Shown here: one piece after another, positions 44,311-56,308 of the stretch
Layout: every line of letters starts with the position of its first letter
How positions within the stretch are numbered: position 1 is the stretch's first letter
NCBI GenBank assembly: GCA_028386065.3
Contig: JAKUCV010004423.1
Location: forward strand, 63,787-127,786
From: Turnera subulata
Taxonomy: Eukaryota > Streptophyta > Magnoliopsida > Malpighiales > Passifloraceae
Direction: 5' to 3'
Length of the DNA: 64,000 nucleotides
The notes under the pieces: generated by a model
Told to the model about the DNA's origin: nothing
The model's input: the letters and a program-made list of their open reading frames with translations, nothing else
The model's database searches: none
Made by a program: the position numbers and the translations under genes

Positions 44311-45410
44311 TGAAGATATACCAAAAGAGGTTAATACTCGCGCCAACCCGGGTTCACCAAGACCACACATACCAAGACATGCATCATGGGGATGGGATTA
44401 CACACTTACATCATGCATTCCAACATCATAGCATAATTTCATTTACGGGTCAAAACACAGGAAAATCACAAAAGTCCGCCCCGATGAAGTTTAAAATTTG
44501 TCAAAATTAGGACAAGCCCATCAATACCCAATCATCCAACGTCCATTATATGCATTCACAATATCAAGACAACATCCGAGACCCCCAAAAATCCCAAAAT
44601 TTCACCAAGAACAATAAACTCCCAATTTGGGCAAAACCTCAATTCGTGATTTCTTGTGTTTAATCCTTGAAATAAATATAGGGGCAACCAACATAGACAT
44701 CCTAGGGGCATTCTCAAGCATTCAAACACACCATTCATTACATGAATTCGAATTCTAAAGGTATGAGGGCATGAACTCGAAAATCAATCAAAGTCTAAAT
44801 CCAAGGAGTTTTTGATTTAGAATTCACTTACTTGAACCTTATGGAGTTGGCTAGAGATGTGCCTACTAGGAGATTTCAACAATAAACTTGGATTCTCCTC
44901 CGAGTCGATTTGGGACGATATCTCCTCATAGTTTCTTCGCGCAATTTGGAGGGATTTGATGATGGTGACGCCATGGATGAAGAATGGGAAGAGTGGGGAA
45001 GTGTCTAGGAATGTTTTAGGGACAATAGGAGAGAGAAAAATCGGGAGGATTGGGGGGTTTTGAGAGGATATGAGTGAGGAATGAGGAGAGAGAGAGAAGG
45101 AAAGGGGTTTTTTAACCCAAAATAAGGCCGACGAACATCACGAGAAGACCGCCATGCCCTGGCGGTCATCCCCACACGACCGCCAGGCTCTAGCGGGCCT
45201 CCACACGATTTTTGCGGCCCCATGCACCAGAACGGCCTTTCCTCTGAGATAAAATCCTGGATGCATATTTTTGAGTCCCGAATAATGAGATACATTGTTT
45301 GAATTAATCATTTTTTTTTGTATTCATTGTCTCGATTTTCTAAAAATCCAGAATTAAGAGCACGGTTCCCATTTGCTTTGAAAAGCTTGTACTAAGGGCT
45401 CACCAAAACG
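44311..45410 (-). other. upstream region of the PMD pseudogene
   Basis: No coding domain. On the minus strand this is the 5' flank of the PMD frame. It contains an A/G-rich stretch (44990-45110) that is CT-rich on the transcript strand, and a cluster GACCGCC...GGCGGTC...GACCGCC at 45146-45188. That cluster also occurs in the Tat LTRs, which suggests shared promoter sequence. T-rich sequence is at 45311-45320. Confidence 0.5.
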
Positions 45411-46275
45411 TCATCTCCAAAAACATGGCGAGATGCCAGGGGCATCACACCCCACTTCTGATTTGTATGTCTCAAGGGGCACAACATTAGATCCAGTAAA
45501 CAGGGGCACGGGATCCAGACAACCTAACCATGAGGAAACATTCTTAAACTTGTGAGATTGTGAGGGAACCAGAAATACCAGGACAGCCCAGACACACATC
45601 CAACCCAAACCTGAGAAGGTGAAGAACCCAGAAGTAAGGCGACCAGACCATGAGGCAAAACCTAACCTTTCACCGTTGGTTAACCCAGTCAAAAGCCGAT
45701 GACCTGGTCATCGCAACCTCGAGAGAACCAGTCAACCCAGTCAAAAGCCAAGGATCCAATCCTTATAACCCAGAGAGGAGTGAACCGAGAGCCGGGCCCC
45801 CAACGCCTGCAGACTATAAGATAAGGAGAAGCCACCCAAGGGAGGGCAGACCAAAAGCCGGGACCTAGCTCCCGCAAACGAAGAGACCAGACTTGGGAGA
45901 AAACCAGACATGGGAGAAAATCAGGTGAGAGTGGACCCAGAGATGAGGGAAACCGGAGAAGAGCGAACCTGGATGACCTAGCCATGAGAAAAACGATTGG
46001 ACAATGATAAAATCTAAAGCCAGGACCCAGCTCCCGCAAACCGCGAAACGGAGAAAGTGAAGTAAACCATGCGAAAGCAAACCCGGGGAGGAGTGAGGTA
46101 AACCAAACCATGAGGAAATCCGGACATGAGTTAAACTAGTGAACCAAGTGCCCGGCCCTCGCAAACTTTGAGATGAGTCGACCTTGAGACATATGAGACG
46201 GAAGCAGGGGACCCATTTTTCGCAAGCCAGGGGATGAAGGGAATAAAGCCATGTAAGTAACCGGGCATGCAAACT
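45411..46275 (+). repeat. degenerate tandem repeats at the 3' side of Tat-B
   Basis: The segment is built from recurring words: AAAGCC-GGGACC-AGCTCCCGCAAAC (45853, 46019), AACCCAGTCAAAAGCC (45682, 45736), AACCAGACCATGAGG and GAGAAAACCAGACATGGGAG. Units are about 40-120 bp and too diverged to phase by eye. It ends abruptly at the Copia-C LTR edge (46276), so Copia-C inserted into it. As in Tat-A, this is where a hypervariable 3' region is expected. Confidence 0.65.
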
Positions 46276-47754
46276 TGACAATCGAAATGCAGCGGTAAGA
46301 CCCGGTACTCATGGAGGATCCATGTGAAGCTAACTAAAGCGAATAACAATAGTTCGTTCCTTACTTGGTTGAGGTCTTTCACCCAACTGTAGTGTAGAAT
46401 CAGCAAGAACCCGACAAGAAATCTGGCTCCTCTACGGTATCCACACGAACCGTCGATAACTAGCTGGAAATCGTCTTACGATTACCAACCCGAGAACTCC
46501 CGAACAACAGTGCTAGCTGCAGATTTCCGGGAGCTTGAACTTGTGTTTGATGTGTTTCTTTCTTTCTCAATGAAAGGGCTGTGTGTGTGTGTTCTTACAA
46601 GTCTGAAAAAAAAACTCTCTCAAGTCTCAAAAACAGAATTACGAGAGCAAGATAATGTAATTATCCACACCCACTAATGCATAAAGAAATGGAGACAATG
46701 GCCAACATAATGGTCCACCATCTACCATGATTAAGAATCCTATTATCTTGTCTACCACTAATGCATTATCATATAGCAACACATCACAACACTATTTCTG
46801 GTTCAATAATTCTGACAATCAGTGAACCAAAACGACCCTGGTCCAACCACGGTCCAACCACCTGGTCGAACCATGGTCCAATCACGGTTCAACCACCTTC
46901 TTGAATCAACGATTCTATATGTGTGACCCTGTAGGCACTTGTAACGTTTGGCAATAATTGTAAAATCTCATTTTACAATTATAAGCAAAGAGCGGCGTCT
47001 AGCAACACATCATTGTTACCCAAACGACAAGATCAGTACTGATTCATTATGCCTCGGAAATATGTCATCGTCTTTTTGTCCCATTATCAAGATTAAACAC
47101 GAGACATGGAAAACGTCAATCTCGTATATGTTTAATCTTAGTTTCTTGATCCCCGAGTTATCTGTGTAAAACGGATACTCATGATATCACCATATCACAT
47201 AATCCGAGCGTGGCCACGCATTTAACAGTTCAACTCTATCAAGAGGCCATCTAATAATATACCCGCTATATGGGTTGGACAAATCCCATCTCGATCAATC
47301 AAAACCCACTACACATTTTATCATATACCCAATGATTACCCTAAAGTCTACTTAGTTACAAATGACCAGGAATAATATCAAAGTATACGACTCATATGTT
47401 GGGAACCTTGATGATCTCAGGTCTAAGGACAATACATATAAGAACCACTAATGAAAATCATATAACGTTCCATGTAGGATTCTTATGTGGGTCGGTCCAG
47501 TCCACAAGTTCTCTAACTTGTCCGTATGTAGAATTCATATCTCATATAATTCTCAACATAGTCTTAATTTATTATTACAACCCATCCATAATAATAATCG
47601 ACTAGGGACATTTAAGAATATATCAAATTTATTCTAGGGTTATAAATATGTGCAAGCGTTTATCTCATAAACATATTTATTGGAACAACCTTAATGTATA
47701 TACATGACTACATACGATCATCCATTGATTGGCTTTTTGGGCACATTACTAACA
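46276..47754 (-). repeat. 3' LTR of Copia-C
   Basis: In element orientation it starts TGTTAGTAATGTGCCCAAAA at 47754, right after the polypurine tract, and ends ...CCGCTGCATTTCGATTGTCA at 46276; 1479 bp. The left flank AAACT (46271-46275) is the candidate target duplication. The inner edge is well supported by the tract. The outer edge rests on the CCGCTGCA...CA pattern usual at copia LTR ends, and could be off by some bases. Confidence 0.75.
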
Positions 47755-47766
47755 ATCTCCCACTTG
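47755..47766 (-). other. polypurine tract of Copia-C
   Basis: Minus strand ACAAGTGGGAGAT, directly before the LTR start TGTTAG. AAGTGGGAGAT is the usual tract of this copia group. Confidence 0.8.
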
Positions 47767-47768
47767 TA

Positions 47769-49793
47769 CTAAAGCCAATCATCCATGTATCTAATACCAA
47801 TGGATGTAGCATGACCATCATGCTTCCGCTGTGTGAGAGACTCAGTCAAAGGATCTGCTATATAGTTCTCAGAAGGAACTTTCTTGCTTGGAACTCTTCC
47901 AGCAAACAGCACCAACTCCAAGACAAAACACATAACCTGACTACGATCTAAAGTCATCCTTGTCGGTTTGGAAGCTAGCATCTGTGTAACCCTTACAATA
48001 AGCTCACCAACGCTTCCGTAGATAAGGAATGCATCCTTAGTCCTTCTCAAGTACTTAAAGATGTTCTTAACCGCTGTCAGTGACTTTCACCGGGATCAGA
48101 TTGATATCTGCTTGTGACACTCAAAGCATAAGTGACATCCGGTCGAGTACATAGCATGGCATACATAATAGATCCTATTGCTGATGCGTAAGGAATCTTA
48201 CTCATCCACTCTCTCTCCTTAGATGTACTAGGACATTGATTCTTTGAGAGATATACGCCATGTGACATGGGCAAGAAACTTTTCTTGGAATCTTGCATGA
48301 TAAACCTCTTTAGCACCTTGTCAATATATGTACTCTGACTTAGCCCAAGAAGCCTTTTCGATCTATCTCTATAGACCTTTATACCTAGCATGTAGGCAGC
48401 TTCTCCTAAGTCCTTCATTGAAAAATTCTTTCCTAACCAAGTCTTTATAGACTGTAGTGTTGGAATATCATTCCCAATGAGAAGAATGTCGTCAACATAC
48501 AATAATAAGAAAACGATAGTGCTCCCACTAACCTTCTTGTAGACACATGGCTCATCTTCACTTTTAATGAAATCAAACTCTTTGATTACTTCATTAAAAC
48601 GAAGATTCCAACTCCTTGAAGCTTGCATTAATCCATAAATGGACCTCTGCAACTTGCATACCACATTAGCATTCTTTGGATCGACAAAACCTTCAGGTTG
48701 TGTCATGTACACATCCTCTAAAAGATTTCCGTTAAGGAAAACGGTTTTGACATCCATTTTCCATATCTCATAATCATGGTATGCGGCTATAGCTAATAGA
48801 ATTCGGATGGATTTAACCATGGCAACTGGTGAGAAAGTTTCATCATAGTCAATACCATGAACTACTTTGGAACATTTCGCAACCAAACGCCCTTTAAAAG
48901 TAATCACATTACCATCCATGTCGGTCTTTTTCTTAAAGACCCATTTGCATCCTATGGGTTTTACCCCTTCAGGTGGATCAACCAAGGTCCATAACTTGTT
49001 TTCATACATGGATTCCATCTCCGAATTCATGGCTTCTAGCCACTTCTTAGAGTCTGGACCCGTAATGACCTGCTGATAGGAAGTGGGCTCATCCTCATCT
49101 ATGAGCATCACGTCTCTAGTATGAGTCATAAGAAATCCATATCTCTCAGGCCCATGCCGAATCCTATCAGACCTACGTAGTCCATGTGTTACAGGTACAG
49201 GACTTTCATCCACAACTTCTTGTGGTTCCTGTCTTCGTTCCATCTCAGCCTCTAGATCTCGAACTTCCTCGAGTTCTTTTTTTTTTTTTCTTCCACTGAT
49301 TCCTCTAGAAATACTTTCTCTTTCTAGAAAAATAGCAGCTCGAGCAACAAACACTTTGTGCTCTGAAGGATTATAGAAATAATACCCTTTAGTTTCCTTA
49401 GGGTATGCTACAAAGAGGCACTTCTCGGATTTAGGGCCGATTTTATTTGATGCTTCACGTCTCACGTAAGCTTCACAAGCCCAAATCCATATAAAAGACA
49501 AATTGGGACGCTTCCCAGTCCACATCTCATATGGTGTCTTTTCAACCGATTTAGATGGAACATGGTTAAGTGTAAATGCAACACTCAATAATGCATGTAC
49601 CCAAAAAGAAGAAGGAAGGTCAGCTTGACTTATCATAGAACGAACCATGTCTAACAAAGTTCTATTCCTCCTTTCAGATACACCATTTCACTGAGGTGTA
49701 CCTGGTTGAGTTAGTTGTGATACTATACCACATTGCTTTAGATGATCAAGAAATTCTCGGTCTAAGTATTCACCTTCTCGATCTGATCGAAGC
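47769..49793 (-). pseudogene. Copia-C integrase C-terminal part, RT and RNase H remnant
   Basis: From the Sirevirus junction: integrase core GEYLDREFLDHLKQCG and PGTPQ with TGA at 49690-49688 where the family has Trp. Then DMVRSMISQADLPSSFW, ETKGYYFYNPSEHKVFV and a charged linker. RT: WVFKKKTDMDGNV, MDVKTVFLNGNLLEDVYMTQ, LLYVDDILLIGND, PYASAIGSIMYAMLCTRPDV and SRYQSDPGESH. After a shift near 48060, RRTKDAFLIYGSVGELIV runs into a fused segment where the RNase H core is gone. About 70-75 residues are missing before ENYIADPLTESLTQ and GIRYMDDWL. The YVDD box is intact, but the polyprotein is broken. Confidence 0.9.
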
Positions 49794-49798
49794 ATTTT
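49794..49798. repeat. target-site duplication ATTTT, left copy
   Basis: ATTTT directly before the Sirevirus 5' LTR; the same five bases follow the 3' LTR at 61011-61015. The Copia-C integrase text is continuous across the two sites. Confidence 0.93.
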
Positions 49799-50091
49799 TG
49801 TTAGAACTCATGTGTCATTGTCTCATTTCAGGGTTTTGATAGTGACAAAACAACCATAGCTCAATTGATGACAACCTTGAAGCAAAAAGAAACCAATCAA
49901 AAAAGCAAAAGTCTAAAGAGAAAGGAGCACAAGGATGGAAGCAATAAGGATGAAGAATTATAGGAACTATCTATAGGAACTCCTTGTAAATGGTAGCTCA
50001 AAACTTTCAAGTTATTAGCTCAAAACAAAACAAAATTTACTCATGCATTTCGTAGCATTCTTTCAGTCATAAAATTGATTTTTGAGTCCTA

Positions 50092-50478
50092 AACAACGAT
50101 GTTCCCTGTCCAAACATTGATGTTATTTGCCTTCAAACAAATCAAACAATTACCGTGGCTCAAGAACATCGATGTTGTGTCCACAACATCGATGTTGGCT
50201 TACACAACATCGATTTTACGATATTTGTTTTCAAAATGGTTTTTGCCGCAACATTTAAACATCGATGTTGTCTCCTCCAACATCGATGTTCTTAACAAAT
50301 CAACTTCATCATATTTTTTGCGAAGCACCATAACATCGATGTTGGGTTTGTGAACATCGATGTTGTCTATGAAAACATCGATGTTGATCAAACAAACATC
50401 GATGTTTTAGTAGTCGTTGGCTCAATTATTCAAATCCAACGGACAAACATCGATGTTGTGACCCTCAACATCGATGTT
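50092..50478 (+). repeat. AACATCGATGTT palindrome array, 5' LTR
   Basis: Thirteen units: perfect copies start at 50165, 50185, 50258, 50279, 50332, 50353, 50374, 50395, 50446 and 50467. Decayed copies start at 50092, 50113 and 50206. Within a group, starts are 20 or 21 bp apart, i.e. two turns of the helix; groups of 2, 3, 2, 4 and 2 are separated by 51-53 bp from last start to next start. The 12-mer equals its own reverse complement and has one central CpG. It lies 97 bp upstream of the TATA box, so it is placed like an enhancer. Its peptide translations (repeated NIDV) are side effects. Confidence 0.95.
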
Positions 50479-50574
50479 GTGCCGTTGGAATCAAACAATT
50501 TTTTCCACCAAGCATGCTATCTTGTCTAAAAGGTTTCAGAACTTGTCCCCAACGACCATATGAGTTCTTGAAGC

Positions 50575-50582
50575 TATAAATA
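50575..50582 (+). promoter_or_regulatory. TATA box of the Sirevirus 5' LTR
   Basis: TATAAATA followed by GAGGC; the same sequence is at 60464-60471 in the 3' LTR. Transcription would start about 30 bp downstream, marking the U3/R border near 50610. Confidence 0.8.
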
Positions 50583-51124
50583 GAGGCTTTAAACCTCTCT
50601 TTCAAAGATATCAACTCTTCATACATTCAAGCATACATTGAAAAACATTCATACACTTTTATGAGCTAATACCTTTGAAATTTAAGAGTTGCCTTATAGT
50701 GCTTACATTGTTGCTCAATAACCACTCTTGAGAGAGTTTCTGCTTTGAGTATTATATTCTGTTGCCATTCATTATTTGGGAGGTTAGTTCCCGTGCTGTA
50801 ATTCATAGGGAGAGGTTCTTTCTTTCTGTGAGAAAAGTCTTGAAGTGTGGTACCTTCAAGCAAGTAAGGAAAGTTTCGTGTGACTCGAGCTCTAGGTCTG
50901 TAAACGGTTTGTTAAGCACCCGGAAGCTTAACTCAGATAGTTAAATCTCTGAGAGAGTCTCCCAGAGGACTGGATTAGCCACACAAGTTGTGTGTGTTAA
51001 CCATTATAAAATTTGGTGTATCCTTCATTCTTTCAATTCCGCAATTATTTCCTACAAGTTCTTAATTTTGTCTATAAAACGCTATTCAACCCCCCCTCTA
51101 GCGTAGGGCATCTATTCTAATAAT

Positions 51125-51137
51125 TGGTAGCGGAGCC
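51125..51137 (+). other. primer binding site of the Sirevirus (initiator tRNA-Met type)
   Basis: TGGTAGCGGAGCC two bases after the LTR. The consensus TGGTATCAGAGC is matched at 10 of 12 positions; the changes at positions 6 and 8 weaken but do not hide it. Confidence 0.8.
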
Positions 51138-51177
51138 TAACTCTCGGAAAGACTTAACTGTTTGAGAGAAACTTTCA

Positions 51178-52932
51178 ATGGCTTCTTCAAGTAATTATGC
51201 AGGACTCTTCGAAGGACAATCAACCACTCGTCCACCGCTCTTTGATGGCACTAACTACAGCTACTATAAGGAGAGGATGAGAATCTTCCTCCAATCCAAC
51301 AACTATGCTCTCTGGCGAATCATGAAGATTGGAGAGCAAATTCCGACGAAGAAAGTTGGTGAAATCACAGTGCCAAAAACGGAGGAGGAGTATAATGCTG
51401 CAGATATTACGATAGTTGAAAACAACGCCAAATCAATCAACATGCTCTATTGTGCAGTGAACCCAGATGATTACGGGAAAATCTCTTGCTGCACAACCGC
51501 AAAAGAAATATGGGATAAGCTGTAGGTCACCTACGAAGGAACCGATCAAGTCCGAGAGGCCAAAATCGACTCCCTAACTACAGATTACGAACTCTTTCGA
51601 ATGAAGGAGAACGAGGGAATAGAGGAGATGTTCGAACGATTTTTTAAAATCGTAAACAACCTTCATGCTCTCAAAAAGGTCTACTCTGACAAGGACTTGG
51701 TCAGAAAAGTCCTTAGAAGCCTCACTCCCGAATGGCGTTCTAAAGCCGACGCAATCTATGAAGACATCGGGACATCGAACACAACCATTGACAGTCTTAG
51801 AGGTAATCTTCTAACCTATGAAACTACTATTCTTAAACCCTCTTTGCAGGAACCAAAGAAGAAGAACATAGCACTCAAAGCTTCCACCTCTAAGACGCAA
51901 GAGCTCACTGAATCGGACTCTAGCGATGACGATCAAGAACTCGGACTTGTCACCCATAAAATACACAAATTCATGAAGAAAGAATTTGAAAGAAAAGGAA
52001 GGAAGACGTCCGGTCCACCCAAGTGCTATGGATGTGGAGAGGTTGGGCACATCAAGCCTAAGTGCCCCAAGGCAAAAGGGGGAAAAGAAAAGAAGCCCTA
52101 CAAGAAGCAAAGGGCATACATCTCTTGGGGAGGCGATTCCAGCGATGAATCATCCGATAGTGATGAAGAAGAAACGGCCAACCTATGTCTCATGGCACGA
52201 GAGGAAAAACCGGAAGAGGTAAGTACTTCTCACCCAAGCGAAGATTATACTTTTGAAGAATTGCAAGATGCATTTAATGAGCTTTATGATAAATGCATTT
52301 CGGCATCTAGAGCTAATAAGGGCTTAAAGAAACAACTTGAAACTCTAGAAAATGATTTGGAGAAAGTGTCAAGTGAAAATGAAAAGCTTAAAAAGGAAAA
52401 TAAGTTTTGCGGAAAGAGCAGTGCTAATAAACCAGAATGTCCAATTAAGGAATGTGCATCATGCAAATCACTAAAGGAACAAATTGGAGAACTTGAAACA
52501 AAAACTAGGGAGTGTTCATCATGTGAGACATTATAAGAACAAGTTAATGAACTTGAAACAACACTAAAAAATTTTAACACCCCTCAAAAGAAATTGAATT
52601 CTCTCTTAGATAATTTGCAATCAACTAAACATGGAGTAGGATTCCAAAATGAGTCTAAAAAGAAGAAAATCGAGACTAAGCCTAGGAAACCTAAGGTTCA
52701 ACCTAAGGAAAACAAGGTTAGTAAAATGCACAAACATAGACAATATAGTAACTATTATCAACCTAGAAGGATGCACAATCCAAATGTTATTTGTCATTAT
52801 TGCAATAGAATAGGACATATTGCTCCCGTTTGCTTTACTAGGCATAGGTATTGGGCGCAAGAAGAAGCTCATTACCGCTATGCTCCTAACACTCAAGGAC
52901 CCAAGAAGAATTGGGTACCAAAAACTCATTGA
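51178..52932 (+). pseudogene. Sirevirus gag
   Basis: ATG 51178 opens MASSSNYAGLFEGQSTTRPP; the frame runs to TGA 52930-52932 (584 sense positions) with two in-frame stops, TAG 51523-51525 (Gln position) and TAA 52534-52536. Gag core words: FDGTNYSYYKERMRIFL, IWDKL, MKENEGIEEMFERFF and LRSLTPEWRSKADAI. The first knuckle CYGCGEVGHIKPKC is at 52024-52065. A long Glu/Lys coiled coil follows (NKGLKKQLETLENDLEKVSS). The second knuckle CHYCNRIGHIAPVC is at 52792-52833. Two CCHC knuckles flanking a coiled coil are typical of Sirevirus gags. The start codon context (ACTTTCAATGGCTTC) and position 40 bp after the PBS support the start. Confidence 0.92.
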
Positions 52933-52951
52933 TTTGCTTTTGTAGGTATGC

Positions 52952-54517
52952 TTGAAGGCATCAAGTGTACTTTGGTACCTTGATAGCGGATGCTCCAAGC
53001 ACATGACCGGAGAAGCATCCAAGTTCTTGCAAATTAAGCCATCAAATGGAGGAAACGTTGTCTTTGGAGACAACAACAAAGGAAAGAACATCGGCATTGG
53101 CTCGGTTGGTAAAAATGAATGTTCTTCCATTGATAATGTTTTACTTGTTAAAGGTGTTAAACACAATCTCTTGAGCATAAGCCAATTATGTGACAAGGGA
53201 AATCGTGTAATTTTCGATTCCAAGTCATGCACCGTAGAACGTCTTAGTGATAATAAGATCATTCTACATGGTGATAGAATTGACAACATTTATATGGTTA
53301 ACTTGGAAGAGTCTTCATCAAAATTTTCAAAATGTCTAATGAGCAAAGAAGATGATATGTGGTTATGGCATTGCAGAATAGCTCACATTAATATGAAGAT
53401 GTTAAACAAATTGGTGACTCAAAACTTAGTGGTTTGTATTCCAAAGATTAAATTTGAGAAGGATTCTATATGTGATGCATGTCAAAAGGGGAAGCAAGTG
53501 AGAACCTCGTTCAATTCAAAAAACGTTGTCTCAACATCTAGACCGCTTCAACTTTTGCACATGGATCTCTTTGGTCCCTCACAAACTAAAAGTTTTGGAG
53601 GCAACTATTACGCCTTTGTAATTGTTGATGATTATACTAGATACTCTTGGACTTTATTTCTTACTCACAAAAGTGAAGCATTAAATGTTTTCAAGAGTTT
53701 TCTTAAGAAAGTTCAAAATGAAAAAGATTGTTTAATTGCTTGCATTAGGAGTGATCATGGAGGTGAATTCGAAAACAATCAATTTTCAAATTTTTGTGAA
53801 AAACATGGCATTGAGCATAATTTCTCAGCCCCTCGGACACCACAACAAAATGGCGTTGTTGAACGCAAGAATCGGTGTCTTGAGGAAATGGCAAGAACAA
53901 TGCTCAATGAGGCTAAAATTCCCAAGTATTTCTGGGCTGATACAGTAAGTACGGCTTGCTATGTGTTAAACCGAGCAATCATTAGGCCAATACTCATGAA
54001 AACGCCCTATGAATTATACAAGGGAAGAAAGCCTAACATTCCTCATTTACGAGTCTTTGGATGCAAATGTTTTGTTCATAATAATGGGAAAGACAATTTG
54101 GGAAAATTTGACGCAAAATCTGATGAAGGCATCTTTCTTGGTTATTCATTGCGCAGCAAAGCGTATAGAGTCTTCAATAAACGTACCTTAAGTGTTGAGG
54201 AATCTCCTCATGTTGTGTTTGCAGAAAATGATACTCGCTTGGCGAGAAAGGACTTTTGTGATGATCTTGTAGGTACACTTGAGAAGATATCCTTGGATGA
54301 CAAAGAAGAAGAAGAGCCAAGTCACTTACCCAAAGAAGGAAATACCCCTGCTGAATTATCTTCTCATCAAGACAGCGCAAACGCGGAAGAAAGAACGGTT
54401 GATGTCAATCAAGAACTACCTAGAGGATGGCGAGAATCAAAAGACCATCCTCTTGAAATGGTAATTGGTGATATCAACTGCGGGGTAATACTCGTAATTC
54501 TCTTAGAAACACTATAG
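52952..54517 (+). pseudogene. Sirevirus protease and integrase
   Basis: A different frame from gag. Protease: LWYLDSGCSKHMTG with the D-S-G active site, close to the start. GAG-pre-integrase: MWLWHCRIAHINMKMLNKL and CDACQKGKQVRTSF. Integrase core: LHMDLFGPSQTKSFGG (Asp), CIRSDHGGEFEN (Asp) and QQNGVVERKNRCLEEM (Glu), all three catalytic residues present. C-terminal region: FGCKCFVHNNGKDNLGKFD and EGIFLGYSLRSKAYRVFN. The linker to RT contains [10 protein letters not shown], after which a one-base deletion near 54487 throws the frame to a stop at 54515-54517. It has no obvious start of its own; a gag-pol frameshift or readthrough would be needed. Confidence 0.92.
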
Positions 54518-56076
54518 GTCATATGGCATTCGTTTCACAAATTGAGCCTACAACCATTTCTGAAGTAATTAATGATGAACATTGGACCTTGGCTATGCAG
54601 GAAGAGCTAAATCAATTCAAACGTAATGATGTTTTGACCTTGGTTCCAAGGCCCATTGATCATACAATAATTGGCACGAAATGGGTTTTTAGAAATAAAC
54701 TAGATGAAAATGGCATAATATCTAGAAACAAAGCTAGGTTAGTAGCAAAAGGCTACAATCAAGAAGAGGGAATTGATTTTGAAGAAACATATGCACCTGT
54801 TGCACGCTTAGAAGCTATTCGCCTATTGCTTGCATTTGCATCATCAATGGTTTTTAAGTTGTATCAAATGGATGTCAAAAGTGCATTTCTAAATGGCTTC
54901 ATTCAAGAAGAAGTGTATGTTAATCAACCCCCAGGCTTTGAAGATCATGCATTCCCTGATCATGTTTTCAGACTTAAGAAAGCACTCTACGGTCTTAAGC
55001 AAGCTCCCAGAGCTTGGTATGAACGCTTGAGCAAATTTCTTTTGGACAATGGGTTCAAAAGGGGGAAGGTTGATACTACACTCTTTATTAAAAGTAAAAA
55101 CAATGACATCCTCTTAGTACAAATTTATGTAGATGATATCATTTTCGGTGCTACTAACATGTCCTTGTGCAAGGAATTCTCTACTATGATGACCAGTGAA
55201 TTTGAGATGTCCATGATGGGAGAATTGACCTTCTTTTTGGGCCTACAAGTCAAACAAATGAAGGAAGGTACATTCATCTCACAATCAAAGTATTGCAAGG
55301 AATTGCTTAAGCGCTTTGAAATGGATGGATCAAAGGAAATGGCCACACCGATGAGCACTTCCGAATATCTAGACAAGGATGAGAAAGGTAAGGAAGTTGA
55401 GGTCAAAAAGTATCGAGGTATGATCGGATCCCTTCTCTACTTAACTGCTAGTAGGCCAGACATTATGTTTAGTGTTTGCTTATGTGCTAGGTATCAATCA
55501 TGTCCTAAAGAGTCTCATCTTAAGGCAATTAAAAGAATTATAAAATACCTAATAGGCACAATTAATGTTGGACTATGGTATCCTAAAGGTTCTACACTTC
55601 AACTCATAGGCTATTCCGACTCAGACTTTGCCGGATGCAAACTAGATCGTAAAAGTACTAGTGGAACTTGTCACTTACTTGGCAGCTCCTTAGTTTCTTG
55701 GTTTAGTAAGAAACAAGCCAGTGTAGCATTATCCACCACCGAGGCAGAATACATTGCAGCTGGTAGTTGTTGTGCTCAAATCATTTGGATGAAACAACAA
55801 CTAGAGGATTTTGGTCTTAACATCAATCACATTCCTCTTAGGTGTGACAATACTAGTGCCATAAGTCTAACTAAGAATCCAATCTTACACTCAAGGACTA
55901 AACATATTGACATTAGACATCACTTTATTAGAGATCATGTTCTCAAGGGAGACATAGCTATTGAATTTGTGGACACAAAATTTCAATTAGCAGACATTTT
56001 TACAAAACCCTTGGAGAAAGAGTCATTCTTTCGCATTCGTACTGAACTTGGCATTCTTGACTCTACAATAATCTAA
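54487..56076 (+). pseudogene. Sirevirus reverse transcriptase and RNase H
   Basis: Open from 54523 ([20 protein letters not shown]) to TAA 56074-56076. [67 protein letters not shown] and the active site YVDDIIF (YVDD at 55126-55137). RNase [35 protein letters not shown] and [14 protein letters not shown]. All catalytic residues can be seen. The end [19 protein letters not shown] is the usual Sirevirus pol end. The domain itself is intact; only the link to integrase is broken. Confidence 0.95.
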
Positions 56077-56138
56077 ATTCATGCATTCTTTCATCATAAT
56101 TATCACGCATACAGAGATCATATAACCTGAATTCTTTC

Positions 56139-56258
56139 ATTACAATCACACACACACACGCTCACACTATTTCATAATATTACAATCACGCACACACACG
56201 CTCACACTATTTCATAATATTACAATCGCACACACACATACATTATTTATATTACATT
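56139..56258 (+). repeat. 40-bp tandem repeat with (CA)n
   Basis: Two nearly identical units start at 56139 and 56179 (ATTACAATCACACACACACA and ATTACAATCACGCACACACA, each followed by CGCTCACACTATTTCATAAT). A third, diverged unit starts at 56219. It lies just after the pol stop. Confidence 0.88.
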
Positions 56259-56308
56259 AGAATCACACATATTTTTTTTAAACATACATACCTATCATAA
56301 TCTAGCTC

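Larger units (their letters stand above)
49799..51122 (+). repeat. 5' LTR of the Sirevirus
   Basis: Starts TGTTAGAACTCATG, ends GGGCATCTATTCTAATA (CA changed to TA). The termini TGTTAGAA/TTCTAACA form an 8-bp inverted repeat in the 3' LTR. The palindrome array (50092-50478) lies in U3, ahead of TATAAATA at 50575. R and U5 follow, with a CT-poor leader. It is longer than the 3' LTR mainly because one palindrome unit (about 21 nt, near 50197-50217) is missing from the latter. Confidence 0.95.

Noticed and set aside
45411..46281. Overlapping minus-strand frames of 90-140 residues in the tandem repeats
   Set aside because: They repeat the same words (GPGF, FTSL, WFTS) because the DNA is repetitive. 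There is no family resemblance.
50099..50391. Short frames with repeated NIDV peptides
   Set aside because: They are translations of the AACATCGATGTT palindromes in the LTR. The peptide repeats follow from the DNA repeats, and the frames have no other support.
56139..56258. (CA)n repeat as a Z-DNA or recombination hotspot
   Set aside because: Short and interrupted; better described as a 40-bp tandem repeat of the element.
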